Assembly (NCBI GenBank): GCA_032622095.1
Contig: CP136065.1
Coordinates: 155,689,577-155,753,576 of the forward strand
DNA from: Siphonodentalium dalli
Taxonomy: Eukaryota; Mollusca; Scaphopoda; Gadilida; Siphonodentaliidae
Direction of reading: 5' to 3'
Length of the DNA: 64,000 nt
Below, piece after piece: positions 23,280-34,135 of the stretch. Both the position numbers and the translations under genes were made by a program. Within the stretch, counting starts at the first letter, position 1; every line of letters starts with the position of its first letter. The notes below the pieces were generated by a model. It was not told the DNA's origin, did no database searches, and worked only from the letters and a program-made list of their open reading frames with translations.

Positions 23280-23789
23280 AGGCACGGGCGGCGTTCGTTG
23301 CAGAAATATTCATATTTGTTCAAATCGCCATCAACAGAAGGAAAATTAAAAATATATATAGTTTTGTTCATATGCCAAACATAATCAATGCGTAAGTACT
23401 ATATTGTCGTCAAGACGTACGATGGTGTACGTAAACAAGAACCTGCTCGTGTCATAGAAGTTTTGCTTCTGTTTACATAACACAGCGCAGTTCTATTGGT
23501 TAATCACACACACACACACGCTCTTTATTTTTTCCATATCAGGAGAACAGTAACAAATAACGCTCTTTATGTTGACCACATCCGGATCTAAACAAAAGCA
23601 AGGTTCTATAACGTTTTTTTGCTTTTGTTTACATAACAAAGGAAACACATTTGACAATAACATGCTGTTTATGCCATATACTGATTGGTATACAGTCTGT
23701 CTATATTTTACTATTCTTTCTGTTTATGGCGGTTTTTAACGGAGGTGAATATTTTAAAAGCATACCCAGCGCCAACGCCGCCCGTATCT
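23280..23789. mobile_element. TTAA-flanked MITE, 510 bp, copy 1
   Basis: Flanked by TTAA at 23276-23279 and 23790-23793. The left end is AGGCACGGGCGGCGTTCG. The right end in reverse is AGATACGGGCGGCGTTGG. So there are inverted ends of about 18 bp, with further inverted similarity just inside (gaatattt near both ends). A full-length copy in the opposite orientation is at 57804-58321, with partial copies at 56347-56530 and 56632-56740. TTAA duplication suggests piggyBac-type mobilisation. Non-autonomous. Confidence 0.85.
23505..23521. repeat. (AC)n microsatellite inside the MITE
   Basis: cacacacacacacacg, absent from the other full copy, which has gtgtgtga at that place. It expanded after copying. 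Confidence 0.8.
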
Positions 23790-23989
23790 TTAAATTTAGA
23801 AGGAATATGGGTATCGATTGTGCCCCGATTTTGAACCTCAGACACACACATCAACCATTTAATAGATGTTCGTAAAATAATTCCTGCAACAAAATTAGCG
23901 TGTAACTCACACATGCATTGCATGAGTTCCAGATAGCAGTTATCTGAGCGTCTGGAACAACTGTTTACAGATTACATTACATTTACCCG

Positions 23990-24950
23990 ACCGACGGATA
24001 AACTCATCCATTTGAATGGTGGGTTTTGTGTTTGGGCGACCTCAAATGGAGTCATTGTCTTGAATTGCGTAGTTCACATAGGCAACCCAGTACCAACATA
24101 ATGGCAAATCATTCGTGCAGTCGGTACCGGCCATAAGTAGGCAATAAGCCGGCAATCCGACACAAAATCCACCTCGTGTTATTTCCGAGTAAATCACTAC
24201 AATGCAACGTTATGTGACATATTTTGACATTATATCATTCGACAGTCTAGAAAAGTCTATATTTATTTATTTTATAGAATGTATAGTAAGGTGAAGGTAG
24301 CACATAACGGTCGGTGCCGTTGCCGTTTTGGCATGCAGTGAAGTTTATCAGCAGCTGACAGTCGGTAACGGCCGGTACAGGCAAACCAGTACCAACATGA
24401 TGGCAAATAGTCCGTGCAGGCAGTCGGTAGCGGCCATAAGTGTGCGTTAAGCCGACAATCCGACACAAAATCCACCTCGTGTTATTTTCGAGTAAATCAC
24501 CACAATACAACGTTTATGTGACATTTTCTGGCATTATGTCATTCAACAGTCTTGAATGGTATATATTTATTCATTTGATAGAATGTAACAAGGTGAAGGC
24601 GTGAAATTTACCAGATGTCAGTCGGTACATGCAACCCAGTACCAAGATGGCTTTCGTGCAGGCAGTCGGTACCGGTAATATGTAGGCATGAAACCGGCAA
24701 GCCGACACGAAATCAAACGCATATTATTCAGTGTTAATCGCCACGATGTAACGTTATGTGACATATTATAACACTATATAGCGTTCAAGAGTCTTGAATA
24801 GCTGACATATAAGCATCCATTCTGGAATGGAATAATGTGATAGTATGCCTGTACCGGCCGGTGTCGGTCCCGTTTTTGGCATGCCGTGAAGTTTACCAGC
24901 TGACAGTCGGTACCGGCCGGTATATGCAACCCGGTTAACCACCACAACGG
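23990..24950. repeat. Tandem repeat array, 250-300-bp unit, about 3.5 copies
   Basis: ccagtaccaacatNatggcaaat marks units at about 24087, 24388 and 24638. Each unit holds gccgacaatccgacacaaaa, cctcgtgttatt, acgttatgtgacat and cggtaccggcc segments. Unit lengths differ through internal deletions. The short frames on the minus strand repeat in step with the unit and are not genes. Confidence 0.85.
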
Positions 24951-25194
24951 ATATGGTGTCAATTTATTCGGGCTATACAGGGGGGGGGATTTTCCGGCAC
25001 GTATGCCGGGGTGAGTGGGTGGTCAAAGACACCAACAAGCAATTTTTTCCGCAACTAAAAAAAAAAAATTCCTGCTTGTTTTTTAGTGTTTTGGCAATGA
25101 GTTGGGCTTCAAAACCACTTTGAATGAGAGAAATAATGTAATTCTAACTTGTAAACTGACTGCAGGCAGTTATCGTGTTGTATTTTGTTGCAAA

Positions 25195-25315
25195 TTTTGA
25201 AATCCAAGATGGCCGCTGGCGGCCATGTTTTTTTGGCCGAATGACTTCAAAATGACTCATTCCTATTTACATGTCCATGTTAACATCCATGATAAATAGT
25301 ATGCACAGAAGTTCA
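25195..25315 (+). repeat. Solitary copy of the 160-bp satellite monomer
   Basis: ttgaaatccaagatggccgc followed by tggcggccatgttttttt and then gccgaatgac and acatgtccatgttaacatcc. It is close to a C-type monomer of the array at 28480-31545, about 3.2 kb upstream of it. Confidence 0.8.
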
Positions 25316-25529
25316 TATACAGCTGTTTACAGTGAATTTCCCCCCGCAAATCCCTGTTTTAGTGTTAAAAGGGGGGGTGGGTGTCAAAAAATGGTCAGAA
25401 AAAACTGCCGAAAACGGAAAAAAATTTGGCGGTGGGGGTGGGTGGGTACAAAAAATGATCGAAAGGGAAAAAATGCCATACGTGCCTGAATTTTTTTTTC
25501 CGACCCCCCCCCCTGGGCTATACGGTTAT

Positions 25530-25850
25530 AACGTGCGAATTGACTATAGACACGATTGTATTTATTACCGCTATAGAGGGGTCACTCTCGCCTAAAAACG
25601 TGAATTCATCAGTGCCAATATGCATGATACCACAATTGTGCGATTTGAGTATGCACATGATTGTTTTCATATTACCGCTGAAGGGGTCCTAAAAACGTGA
25701 ATTCGTCACTGCCGATATATGTATGATACAACATAATTGTGCGATTTGACTATGCACATGATTGTATACCTATTACCGCTGGAGGCGTCACTCTCACCTA
25801 AATACGTGAATTCGTCAGTGCCGATATGTATGATACAACACAACTAATTG
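25530..25850. repeat. Three-unit tandem repeat, about 110-bp period
   Basis: The units contain gcgaattgactatNNacacgattgta, attaccgctNNagNgggtcactctcNcctaaa and acgtgaattcgtcagtgccgatatg. The ggggtcactctc phrase is also part of the terminal repeat of the element at 28346-31930, which hints at shared ancestry. Confidence 0.85.
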
Positions 25851-25927
25851 ACCGAGTGTATGTATCAGCGTATATTACAATTGTAACCGAAGAAATTGAT
25901 ACCTATTCGTTGTGACGATAGGAGCCT

Positions 25928-26137
25928 GTGCTGAAGGGTACACATGGTTTGCTATCGACCCTGACGAATTCACGCCAATCGTGTTACTGATAGTCTGGCG
26001 CCTATCAGAAATTGTTTTCAGTTCGTTCTAATTTTCGTTAGAAAGAAAACAACTAATTGTAACAGATATATCGCAAAACGCAAAACCCAAACAACGTAAT
26101 TTCGACAAGATTTCAAAACATGTGTACTCTTCAGCAC
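25928..26137. mobile_element. Small TIR element, 210 bp, copy 1 (GTGCTGAAGGGTACAC ends)
   Basis: The left end gtgctgaagggtacacatgg pairs with the right end aacatgtgtactcttcagcac. The interior, gatagtctggcgcctatcag, reappears inverted inside the copy at 31635-31903. No coding content. Confidence 0.75.
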
Positions 26138-26207
26138 ATTTTCCATCGCTTTCAGGAAATATGTTTAAACATTTACAGGCAGTGCCAGCCAACATGATCC
26201 GTTCTGT

Positions 26208-26387
26208 TTAGCTTCAGATCCGATGTCCTTGCTTTAACAATGCTAACAATGACCGAATATCCGCTATAAGTTATTTTTAATGTTTTTCCAAAAAATTACC
26301 TCTTTGTGGTGTCTATCTCTGACATGTTCTTTTTTGTTAACAATTTCAGCAATGTTAAAGCAAGGAGATCGGATCTCAAACTACAAA
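26208..26387. repeat. Inverted repeat with 28-bp arms
   Basis: gatccgatgtccttgctttaacaatgct at 26217-26245 pairs with agcaatgttaaagcaaggagatcggatc at 26349-26377. The spacer is about 105 bases. It is probably a small foldback element. Confidence 0.7.
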
Positions 26388-26938
26388 CGTCAGATCTGGC
26401 TACCTCTGGCACAGCCTAACCCTTTTAACATGTCTCACATGGTAGCGTATATATCTAAAATTGTAAGGATATGGTGAACTAATCCAATTATTGTATGGGC
26501 CGAGATCAATATGGTCGTGTTATACGGATTCAGTGAACTGTCTCAGTGCCTAAAGCTCGCTAAGTTGAAATGAAGGAACTAAACAGGAAATTAGATTGTT
26601 TTTTATAGCGAACAAAGCAAAATATATCATTAAAGCTTCGGATGATAAAAGAACTACATTAGATATAGGTCATATAGTGTATTCCATAATTTAGCTAGAA
26701 TATATCCTGTTATCGTTAGAATACGATGTTTTCTTCCTGGTTTATTTAACTCAGGATACGAAGATGTCTCGTTGGTTAACCCTGTATGCTAACTTAAGAA
26801 GGCGCTCCATTCGTGAATTAAAAAGAAATCTCAATTTCAAACTATGAATTTGAAGGGAAAATTCAGTATCTTTTATAACAAATGCATTCTATATAGTATT
26901 ACATACCAACACCTGTTTACCCTCACAATGTGAGAGAT
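26388..26938. other. No recognisable gene or repeat
   Basis: AT-rich sequence between the hairpin and the nested-element block. Confidence 0.35.
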
Positions 26939-27136
26939 AATGGCTGCGGACACATGTACCACAGTAGCGATGGCATAGTAGGTGTGACAATTTATTATGG
27001 TGGAGTTTGGTGACAATTGTTGTCATAATTAATATGCCATAGCAAGCCATGTCGCCCTCTGCAAATTCGCACAATGAGTCTACCAAGCTCTACCAGCGAC
27101 GGTCGATCTCTCAAGGATGTATCTACCTGAATGTCT

Positions 27137-27935
27137 TGTCGATGTTTGAATGTTTGAATGTTTATTTGCACATTAATACAATACAGTGTTATATAATTAT
27201 ATGTATACATATTTACATGTGCAGGGGTGGCATGGCCAGTACAGGCCGTCTTCCTGCCACCCCTGTAATATAACATTACATGTATGATTGAGATAGCGTT
27301 CATTGCTGAATAATGAGTATTTACAACAAGGATGAGCGTGGAAGGGTTTGTCAGTGGTAAATCTTCTTATCCTGTAGGGCAGTCTGACATTCGAATATGT
27401 GTTTAATGTTGGGGCTAAGCTAATTATGTACGCGTGCCTGAAAATATACGTATTATTAAATCGCCCCAAAAAGGTGAGGGTGCCTGGGTGACTCATACTT
27501 GTTGGGCCATGTCAATAACACGGTCAGTGATTTCAAGTTGTTACTCTGCACGATTTACATTCTCGAATTTTACATATAGTATCATTACTATATTGTGATA
27601 ATAGATTATTGGTGATAGACTTTTTGAATTGTGTTTTATTTGGAGAATTTCTGAGCGAAGCGTTCAAACAGTTCCATACATTGGGGAAAGCGTGTTTTGG
27701 AAGTATTAGTGAGAAATTTGTTCTCGGTTTTGTCATCATCAAGCTTCCGGCTTGTCTAGTTGTAGATATGGGTGTATATTTGAATGTTTTTTCGAATGAT
27801 GATGGGAGAGTTTTATTTTTCCAATTGTACATAAATAATGCGATTTGGAGATGATATAGATCGTGCAGTTTGAGGATCTTTTCCTTCTTAAAAAGTGGTT
27901 CGGTGTTGAACTGTACTCACTCAACACGCAGTGTT
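27137..27935 (-). mobile_element. LINE 3' end, 5'-truncated, with 8-bp repeat tail
   Basis: The minus-strand sense reads from a C-terminal coding remnant, through about 390 bp of untranslated sequence with a ggggtggca...tgccacccc hairpin (27229-27265), to gcaaataaacattcaaacat. The tail of tandem CATTCAAA units replaces poly(A), a feature known in CR1/Rex-type LINEs. It lies inside the outer inverted-repeat element, so it inserted later. Confidence 0.75.
27530..27915 (-). pseudogene. LINE reverse transcriptase C-terminal fragment
   Basis: A continuous frame ending at the stop near 27530 reads EPLFKKEKILKLHDLYHLQ, then FMYNWKNKTLPSSFEKTF, TTRQAGSL, RTNFSLILPKHAFPNVWNCL and FKKSITNNLLSQY. This order (PLFKK-ILKLHDLY-LQ..ALFMY, then TRQA, RTNFS, P..WN.L, FKK..L..YLLSQY) is the known C-terminal region of CR1/Jockey-type LINE ORF2. 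The upstream reverse transcriptase core is missing. Within the remaining 128 or so codons there is no stop, so the insertion is fairly young. Confidence 0.8.
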
Positions 27936-28336
27936 ATATTTTGCATGTTAATACACAAGTCCACTCGGTAACTTAATGAATAACCCATCTCAACAGCCAT
28001 GATTGTTCTTACTAATGAAATTAATATAAGTAGATAAACATGCATGCATTGAGATCATATAAAAAATGTACCACAATAATGATATGTGAGTCAATGAGGA
28101 ATTGCCACCAGGCCACGGCCAAACACAATTCTGGACGATCTATCGTGCAATTATATATATCGTCGTGAATACAATTTAGCAAAACGTAACGAGTAGAGAT
28201 CAACCTTGGTGAAAAACAATGGTTAATTGGTCCAGTCGACTCATTGTGCGGAAAATCAGCGGGCGACATGAATAGCTATGGCACAGAATTATGACGGACC
28301 AATTGTCACCAAACTCCACCATAATAAATTGTCACA

Positions 28337-28345
28337 CCTACTATG
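28337..28345. repeat. 9-bp target-site duplication, left
   Basis: CCTACTATG directly before the GCTGAAGGGG terminus. The outer element's left arm (26966-26975, inverse strand) shows the uninterrupted site. Confidence 0.85.
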
Positions 28346-28479
28346 GCTGAAGGGGTCACTCTCACCAAAATGAAAGTGTCAATGACACTGTAGCTCAACT
28401 TGGAAAGGGAATAATTTCATGTGTTAAAGTCAATGGAGTGATTAGGAATGTGGAAAGTTGAAAGGCCTAGTTATGCAAA

Positions 28480-31400
28480 GAGTAAAATCTAAGATGGCCG
28501 CTGGCAGCCATTTTTTTTTTGCCAAATGACCCCAAAAAGACTCGTTCCCATTTACATGTCATTATTAACATCCAGTACAAATTTCATGATGATCTGACAA
28601 ATGATACGACCTGTAGCCTGTGTCAAAGAATTTAGTCATGCAAAGAGTAAAATCCAAGATGGCCGCTGGCGGCCATGTTGTTTCCCCGAATGACCCCAAA
28701 ATGACTCGTTCCCATCTACATTCCAATTTCAACAACCATGACAAATTTCATGATGATCAGACTAAAGGTACGACCTGTAGCCCGTGCTAAATGATTTAGT
28801 CATATAAAGAGTAAAATCCAAAATGGCTGCTGGCGGCCATGTTTTTTTTGCCGAATGACCCCAAAATTACTCGTTCCCATCTACATGTCATTGTTAACAT
28901 CCATGACACATTTTATGATGATCCGACCAAAGGTACGACCTGTAGGCGTGCCAAAGAATTTAGTCATGCAAAGAGTAAATCTAAGATGGCTGACGGCGGC
29001 CATGTTTTTGGGCCGAATGACCCCAAAATTACTCGTTCCCATCTACATGTCAATGTTAACATTCTGACAAATTTCATGATGATCAAACCAAAGGTACGAC
29101 CTGTTGCCCGTGCTAATGGATTGAATTTTGAAATCCCAGATGGCCGCTGGTGGCCATGTTGTTTGTCCGAATGAACCCAAAACGACTTGTTCCCATCTAC
29201 ATTCCAATTTCAACAGCCATGACAAATTTCATGATGATCAGACTAAAGGTACGATCTGTAGCCCGTGCTAAAGGATTTAGTCATACAAAGAGTAAAATCC
29301 AAAATGGCTGCTGGCGGCCATGTTTTTTTTGCCGAATTACCCCAAAATTACTCGTTCCCATCTACATGTCATTGTTAACATCCATGAAACATTTTTGATG
29401 ATCCGACCAAAGGTACGACCCGTAGGCCGTGCCAAAGAATTTAGTCATGCAAAGAGTAAATATAAGACGGCTGCCGGCGGCCATGTGTTTGGGCCGAATG
29501 ACCCCAAAATTACTCGTTCCCATCTACATGACAATGTTAACATTCATGACAAATTTCATGATGATCAGACTAAAGGTACGATCTGTAGCCCGTGCTAAAG
29601 GATTTAGTCATACAAAGAGTAAAATCCAAAATGGCTGCTGGCGGCCATGTTTTTTTGCCGAATTACCCCAAAATTACTCGTTCCTATCTACATGTCATTG
29701 TTAACATCCACGAAACATTTTATGATGATCTGACCAAAGGTACGACCTGTAGGCCGTGCCAAAGAAATTAGTCATGCAAAGAGTAAATCTAAGACGGCTG
29801 CCGGCGGCCATGTGTTTGGGCCGAATGACCCCAAAATTACTCGTTCCCATCTACATGACAATGTTAACATTCATGACAAATTTCATGATGATCAGACCAA
29901 AGGTACGACCTGTAGCCCGTGCTAATGGATTAATTTTGAAATCCAAGATGGCCGCTGGTGGCCATGTTGTTTGTCCGAATGACCCGAAAATGACTCGTTC
30001 CCATCTACATACCAATTTCAACAGCCATGACAAATTTCATGATGATCAGACTAAAGGAGGTACGACCTGTAGCCCGTATATACTAAAGGATTTAGTCATA
30101 CAAAGAGTAAAATCCAAAATGGCTGCTGGCGGCCATGTTTTTTTGCCGAATGACCCCAAAATTACTCGTTCCCATCTACATGTCATTTTTAACATCCATG
30201 ACACATTTTATGATGATCCGACCAAAGGTACGACCTGTAGGCCGTGCCAAAGAATTTAGTCATGCAAAGAGTAAATCTAAGATGGCTGCCGGCGGCCATG
30301 TTTTTGGGTCGAATGACCCCAAAATTACTCGTTCCCATCTACATGTCAATGTTAACATTCATGACAAATTTCATGATGAACAAACCAAAGGTACGACCTG
30401 TAGCCCGTGCTAATGGATTGAATTTTGAAATCCAAGATGGCCGCTGGTGGCCATGTTGTTTGTTCGAATGACCCCAAAACGACTCGTTCCCATCTACATT
30501 CCAATTTCAACAGCCATGACAAATTTCATGATGATCAGACTAAAGGTACGACCTGTAGCCCGTGCTAAAGGATTTAGTCATACAATGAGTAAAATACAAA
30601 ATGGCTGCTGGCGGCCATGTTGTTTTGCCGAATGACCCCAAAATGATTCGTTCCCATCTACATGTCATTGTTAACATCCATGACACATTTTATGATGATC
30701 CGACCAAAGGTACGACCTGTAGGCCGTGCCAAAAAATTAGTCATGCAAAGAGTAAATCTAAGACGGCTGCCGGCGGCCATGTTTTTGTGCCGAATGACCC
30801 CAAAATTACTCGTTCCCATCTACATGACATTGTTAACATTCTTGACAAATTTCATGATGATCAGACCAAAGGTACGACTTGTGGCCCGTGCTAATGGATT
30901 GAATTTTGAAATCCAAGATGGCCGCTGGTGGCCATGTTGTTTGTCCGAATGACCCCAAAATGACTCGTTCCCATCTACATTCCAATTTCAACAGCCATGA
31001 CAAATTTCATGATGATCAGACTAAAGTTACGACCTGTAGCCCGTGCTAAAGGATTTAGTCAAACAAGGAGTAAAATCCAAAATGGCTGCTGTTGGCCATG
31101 TGTTTTGCCGAATGACCCCAAAATGATTCGTTCCCATCTATATGTCATTATTAACATCCATGAAAAAATTGATGATGATCCGACCAAAGATACGACCTGT
31201 AGGCCGTGCCAAAGAATTTAGTCATGCAAAGAGTAAAATCTAAGATGGCTGCCGGTGGCCATGTTTTTTGGCCGAACAACCCCAAAATTACTCGTTCCCA
31301 TCTACATGTCAATATTAACATCCGTGATAAATTTCATGATGATCAGACGAACAGTACGACTTGTAGCCCGTGCTAATGGATTGAATGTTGAAATCCAAGA

Positions 31401-31545
31401 TGGCCACTGTCGGCCATGTTTTTTTCCCGAATGAACCCAAAATGACTCGTTCCCATCTACATGTCAGTGTGAACAGCTATGACAAATTTCATAATGATCC
31501 GACCAAAGGTACGACCTGTAGCCCGTGCTAAAGGAAATTGTTGAC
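28480..31545. repeat. Satellite array: 19 monomers of about 160 bp in an A-B-C higher-order pattern
   Basis: Each monomer carries a palindromic atggccgctggcggccat-like core at about 28495, 28660, 28822, 28984, 29139, 29303, 29466, 29627, 29791, 29946, 30116, 30281, 30436, 30598, 30760, 30917, 31078, 31243 and 31399. Three monomer types are recognisable. A has ccaaaatggctgctgg and gatgatccgacc. B has ctaagatggctgccgg and gggccgaatg. C has ccaagatggccgctggtggc and attccaatttcaacagcc. From the second monomer the order is C-A-B-C-A-B-A-B-C-A-B-C-A-B-C-A-B-C. The trimer period is about 481 bp, with one C missing near 29627. The many frames on the plus strand recur at this period and are not genes. 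Confidence 0.92.
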
Positions 31546-31634
31546 GCATCACGCACACACGCACACACACACGCACGACGGACGACAAAGCCATGGCAAT
31601 AGCTCAAACTTTACAAAGTAAAGTTGAGCTAAAA

Positions 31635-31903
31635 AGTGCTGAAGGGTACACAGGGTTTTCAAAATGTGCTGAAGGGTACACAGGGTTTGAAATGTCATTC
31701 TAAAGGACATTAAGTCTTCGTATCTGCCATGATATTTGTTGAGAATAATTGTTTACGTTCCAATGAATATCAAAATGTACTGAAAACAAACTGCTAATGG
31801 GCGCCAGACTTTCATAAACAAATTTAAGTAATGGTGTTCGTGCCGATCACAAACCCTGTGTACCCTTCAGCACATTTTCAAACCCTGTGTACCCTTCAGC
31901 ACT
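31635..31903. mobile_element. Small TIR element, copy 2, with duplicated ends
   Basis: The left side has agtgctgaagggtacacagg twice in tandem (31635 and 31665). The right side has the inverse twice (31849-31903). The interior contains gggcgccagactttcat, inverse to the copy at 25928-26137. The doubled ends suggest that one copy inserted in or beside another. It sits near the right end of the array element. Confidence 0.75.
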
Positions 31904-31971
31904 TTTTTTGGTGAGAGTGACCCCTTCAGCCCTACTATGCCATCGCTACTGTGGTACGTGTGTCCGCAGCC

Positions 31972-32660
31972 AATTATGTAAGTAAACAAAAGTGGTTTAA
32001 AAAAATAAAAACTTGTTTTGAGGTATAGGTTGATAGAGTGAGTGATAAGCAATATTTGCAAAAAAAAAACACACTGCATTATCAAACATATGAACCCAAC
32101 TACATGTAGAAATGATTTATTGAATGGAAGAAGGGTCGAATCATGTAATAATTGATATTAGTTATTCGTAAAATAGTTTTAATTAGGATTAGTTCGTAGC
32201 CCTGAAGACATGTTCATCTATTCCGTGACGCAAACAGTCTGAGTAAACTCATACCTAAATATTCATTACAACATTGAATATAAGGTCTGACGGATAACAT
32301 CGATATTTCATTTCCAAGTCCTCGGGATTCCGTAATCTGATTGATTGCGTAAATTATTTTCCGTCCAATGAAACCGTATGGGTTAATAAACAAGTGTCAG
32401 TGGGCGGAGCTAGACTTCCATAATGTCACCTCTAAATATAGTAACAGAGCGGAATTTCTCCGATCGAAAGCGATGCTTGCAAATACAACAGACAGAAACA
32501 ATGGCTTCGAAATTATATATTCGGTACGATTCGGATTAATTTGAAGGATGTGCTAGACCTGATAGATAGGCCTGCGCATGGTACCAACTTGGCCTCCCAT
32601 AAATATAAATAGAACTCACTCACGTCCGTGTATTTGATTTACTTTATTGTACCATGGTTT
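31972..32660. other. No recognisable gene or repeat
   Basis: AT-rich sequence to the right of the nested elements. The minus-strand frame at 31867-32085 spans element ends and is spurious. Confidence 0.35.
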
Positions 32661-32665
32661 GCAAA

Positions 32666-32950
32666 TCAAATTATTTGTCGTAAAAAAGTCATCTGAAAGT
32701 TAACACCGAGGAAATGACTTAATTTTATGCTTTTAAATAGTTCTAAAGCATCATTTTTGATGACGACCTTATTTTTTGCTCTCGGATGCAGCTTTCCGGG
32801 TGATGCAGCGAGTTCATCTCCCGAAAAAGAATAGTCGCACACACGACAAATATTATCTGCTGTAATTTTATGTCGCGACACCAGGGGACACAGGCCATTA
32901 CTATTATTGCGAAGCACAACAAATAACACGTGGGGACACCTGTCAATCAT
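32666..32950 (-). CDS. Hypothetical short ORF with a CxxC motif, function unknown
   Basis: A 94-codon frame with a plausible ATG, ending in TGA near 32666. It contains ICRVCDYSFSGDEL, a zinc-knuckle-like CxxC, a basic stretch HPRAKNK, and a Leu/Phe-rich end. It lies in locally GC-richer sequence. I do not recognise the family. It could be a fragment of a transposon protein, an exon of an unrelated nested gene, or chance. No second CxxC or HxxC partner is visible within the frame, and no convincing splice sites were identified. Confidence 0.2.
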   Translation of the reverse strand: MIDRCPHVLFVVLRNNSNGLCPLVSRHKITADNICRVCDYSFSGDELAASPGKLHPRAKNKVVIKNDALELFKSIKLSHFLGVNFQMTFLRQII

Positions 32951-33653
32951 CGATGTATTTTTTTAAATCCGTGACGTCATTTTGGGGAAGCTCTTCGCTG
33001 AATAGAAATGGTTTTGGCTACATAAGCTCCAGACTCTATATTTCAAATATAGAGTTGACGTTCACCCAGACTGTGACGCAAAGTGAACAGAGGCAAAGCA
33101 AACTCTTATAAAATTGAACCCCGCGAGCTTATCCGCCGTGGAAAAAAAATTCATAGAGCAATCTTCTATTAGTAGACGCCAAAACGGTGCCGAGACTCTT
33201 CACATAGCCATTCAGATAGGGAATATCCGGCTAGGAGTGGACTCGGTGCAAGCAATCGTTCTCGATGGTTCATTAACAGAGGCCACCCTGGGCAAACACG
33301 GTGCTCTTCGGAGACAAGGATACCAATCGCAGTATTTACATTACCATGTCTACAGAAGATTCCCATTAAGTTCAATCTCCCGTTAATTGGCGAGTAGTGT
33401 CGCATTTAGCCGATGAATTATTTAAGTATACGGAGACGGAAGGAGATGTGCTCTCTGTTGGAAATTTTGAGTCGTGATGCATGAGTTTCGCCGCCTGTTC
33501 ACGTTTAAAATAACACTCACAATAAACTCTTTGTGATTTCTACAATGGTCCAATATGGACTCATTTCAGAACGAAATTAACTCATTAGTCTACATTCGTA
33601 CATTTTCCCGACGACTCTAACTGTATACGCATAAACTGCATGTAAATGACCGC
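32951..33653. other. Unassigned; contains a 21-bp perfect palindrome
   Basis: ctctatatttcaaatatagag at about 33034-33054 is a perfect hairpin. The 90-codon frame at 33114-33386 has no recognisable domain. Confidence 0.4.
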
Positions 33654-33657
33654 TTAA

Positions 33658-34131
33658 AGGTACTCAACCCGATAAAACTCCTCTCAATTACTATTTCAAT
33701 GGGTTCGGGGGTCAAAAATATTTGATTCGAGTCGAGGAAGTCACCCATCAAAGCTCAGATTTGTTAGATATCGATTTTAGAAATCTATTATTTTTCATTA
33801 TCGGGAATTCTTTCTGGCCCAGAAGATAGTAAAAAAATCGTTATTATTACCCACTTGATTATAGAGTTATCCATCCTTGTCTGTTTGAATAGAATTTTGG
33901 CGTAAAATCTCGAGCATGTTACCAAATTGACGGCAGTTATAAGTACTCATCTCGAGAACATAAGAATTTTCAAAAATCAATATCTAATGACTCTGAGCTT
34001 TGTTTGATGGGTTCCTCGACTCGAATCAAATATTTTTTACCCCCAAAGCCAAAGAAATAGTAATATAGGACCCTCTGATCGGATTGTTGGAATCTGTTGA
34101 GATGGGGACCCTCTTTACGGGTTGAGTACCT
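33658..34131. mobile_element. TTAA-flanked foldback MITE, 474 bp
   Basis: TTAA lies at 33654-33657 and 34132-34135. The inverted ends are AGGTACTCAACCCG and CGGGTTGAGTACCT. A further 60 bp inside each end also pairs (tcgagtcgaggaagtcaccc with gggttcctcgactcgaatc), so most of the element folds. The element starts AGG next to TTAA, like the 510-bp MITE at 23280. Non-autonomous. Confidence 0.88.
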
Positions 34132-34135
34132 TTAA

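Larger units (their letters stand above)
28346..31930. mobile_element. TIR element carrying a satellite array, inserted in the outer element
   Basis: Left end gctgaaggggtcactctcac and right end gtgagagtgaccccttcagc are perfect inverted repeats for at least 20 bp, extended by ccaaaa/ttttgg. The flanks carry a 9-bp duplication, CCTACTATG (28337-28345 and 31931-31939). The empty site can be read in the outer element's other arm, so the insertion is proven internally. A 9-bp duplication fits Mutator-like (MULE) elements, with hAT (8 bp) as the alternative. The element has no transposase. Its interior is a short left segment, the 160-bp monomer array, a (CACACG)n microsatellite (31549-31580) and a third, small element. 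Confidence 0.87.
26942..31971. mobile_element. Outer inverted-repeat element (split by nested insertions)
   Basis: The left arm 26942-27115 begins ggctgcggacacatgtacca. The right arm is its inverse, interrupted: 28185-28345 and then, after a nested element, 31931-31971, ending tgtccgcagcc. The original element would be about 170 bp of arm on each side plus a short middle, now also interrupted by a LINE 3' end (27137-27935). It carries no coding sequence of its own. Confidence 0.75.

Noticed and set aside
28839-31221. Many overlapping plus-strand frames of 60-167 codons with recurring PKITRSHLH or PKLLVPIYM
   Set aside because: They repeat with the 160-bp monomer in two frames and change frame between monomers. 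They reflect the satellite, not a protein family.
28480-31545. CRISPR-like appearance (regular repeats with a palindrome)
   Set aside because: Monomers of 160 bp are contiguous without unique spacers, and the context is an animal genome.
33114-33405. Overlapping frames on both strands as a small gene
   Set aside because: No recognisable domain on either strand, and no splice or promoter evidence. Length is within chance for this sequence.
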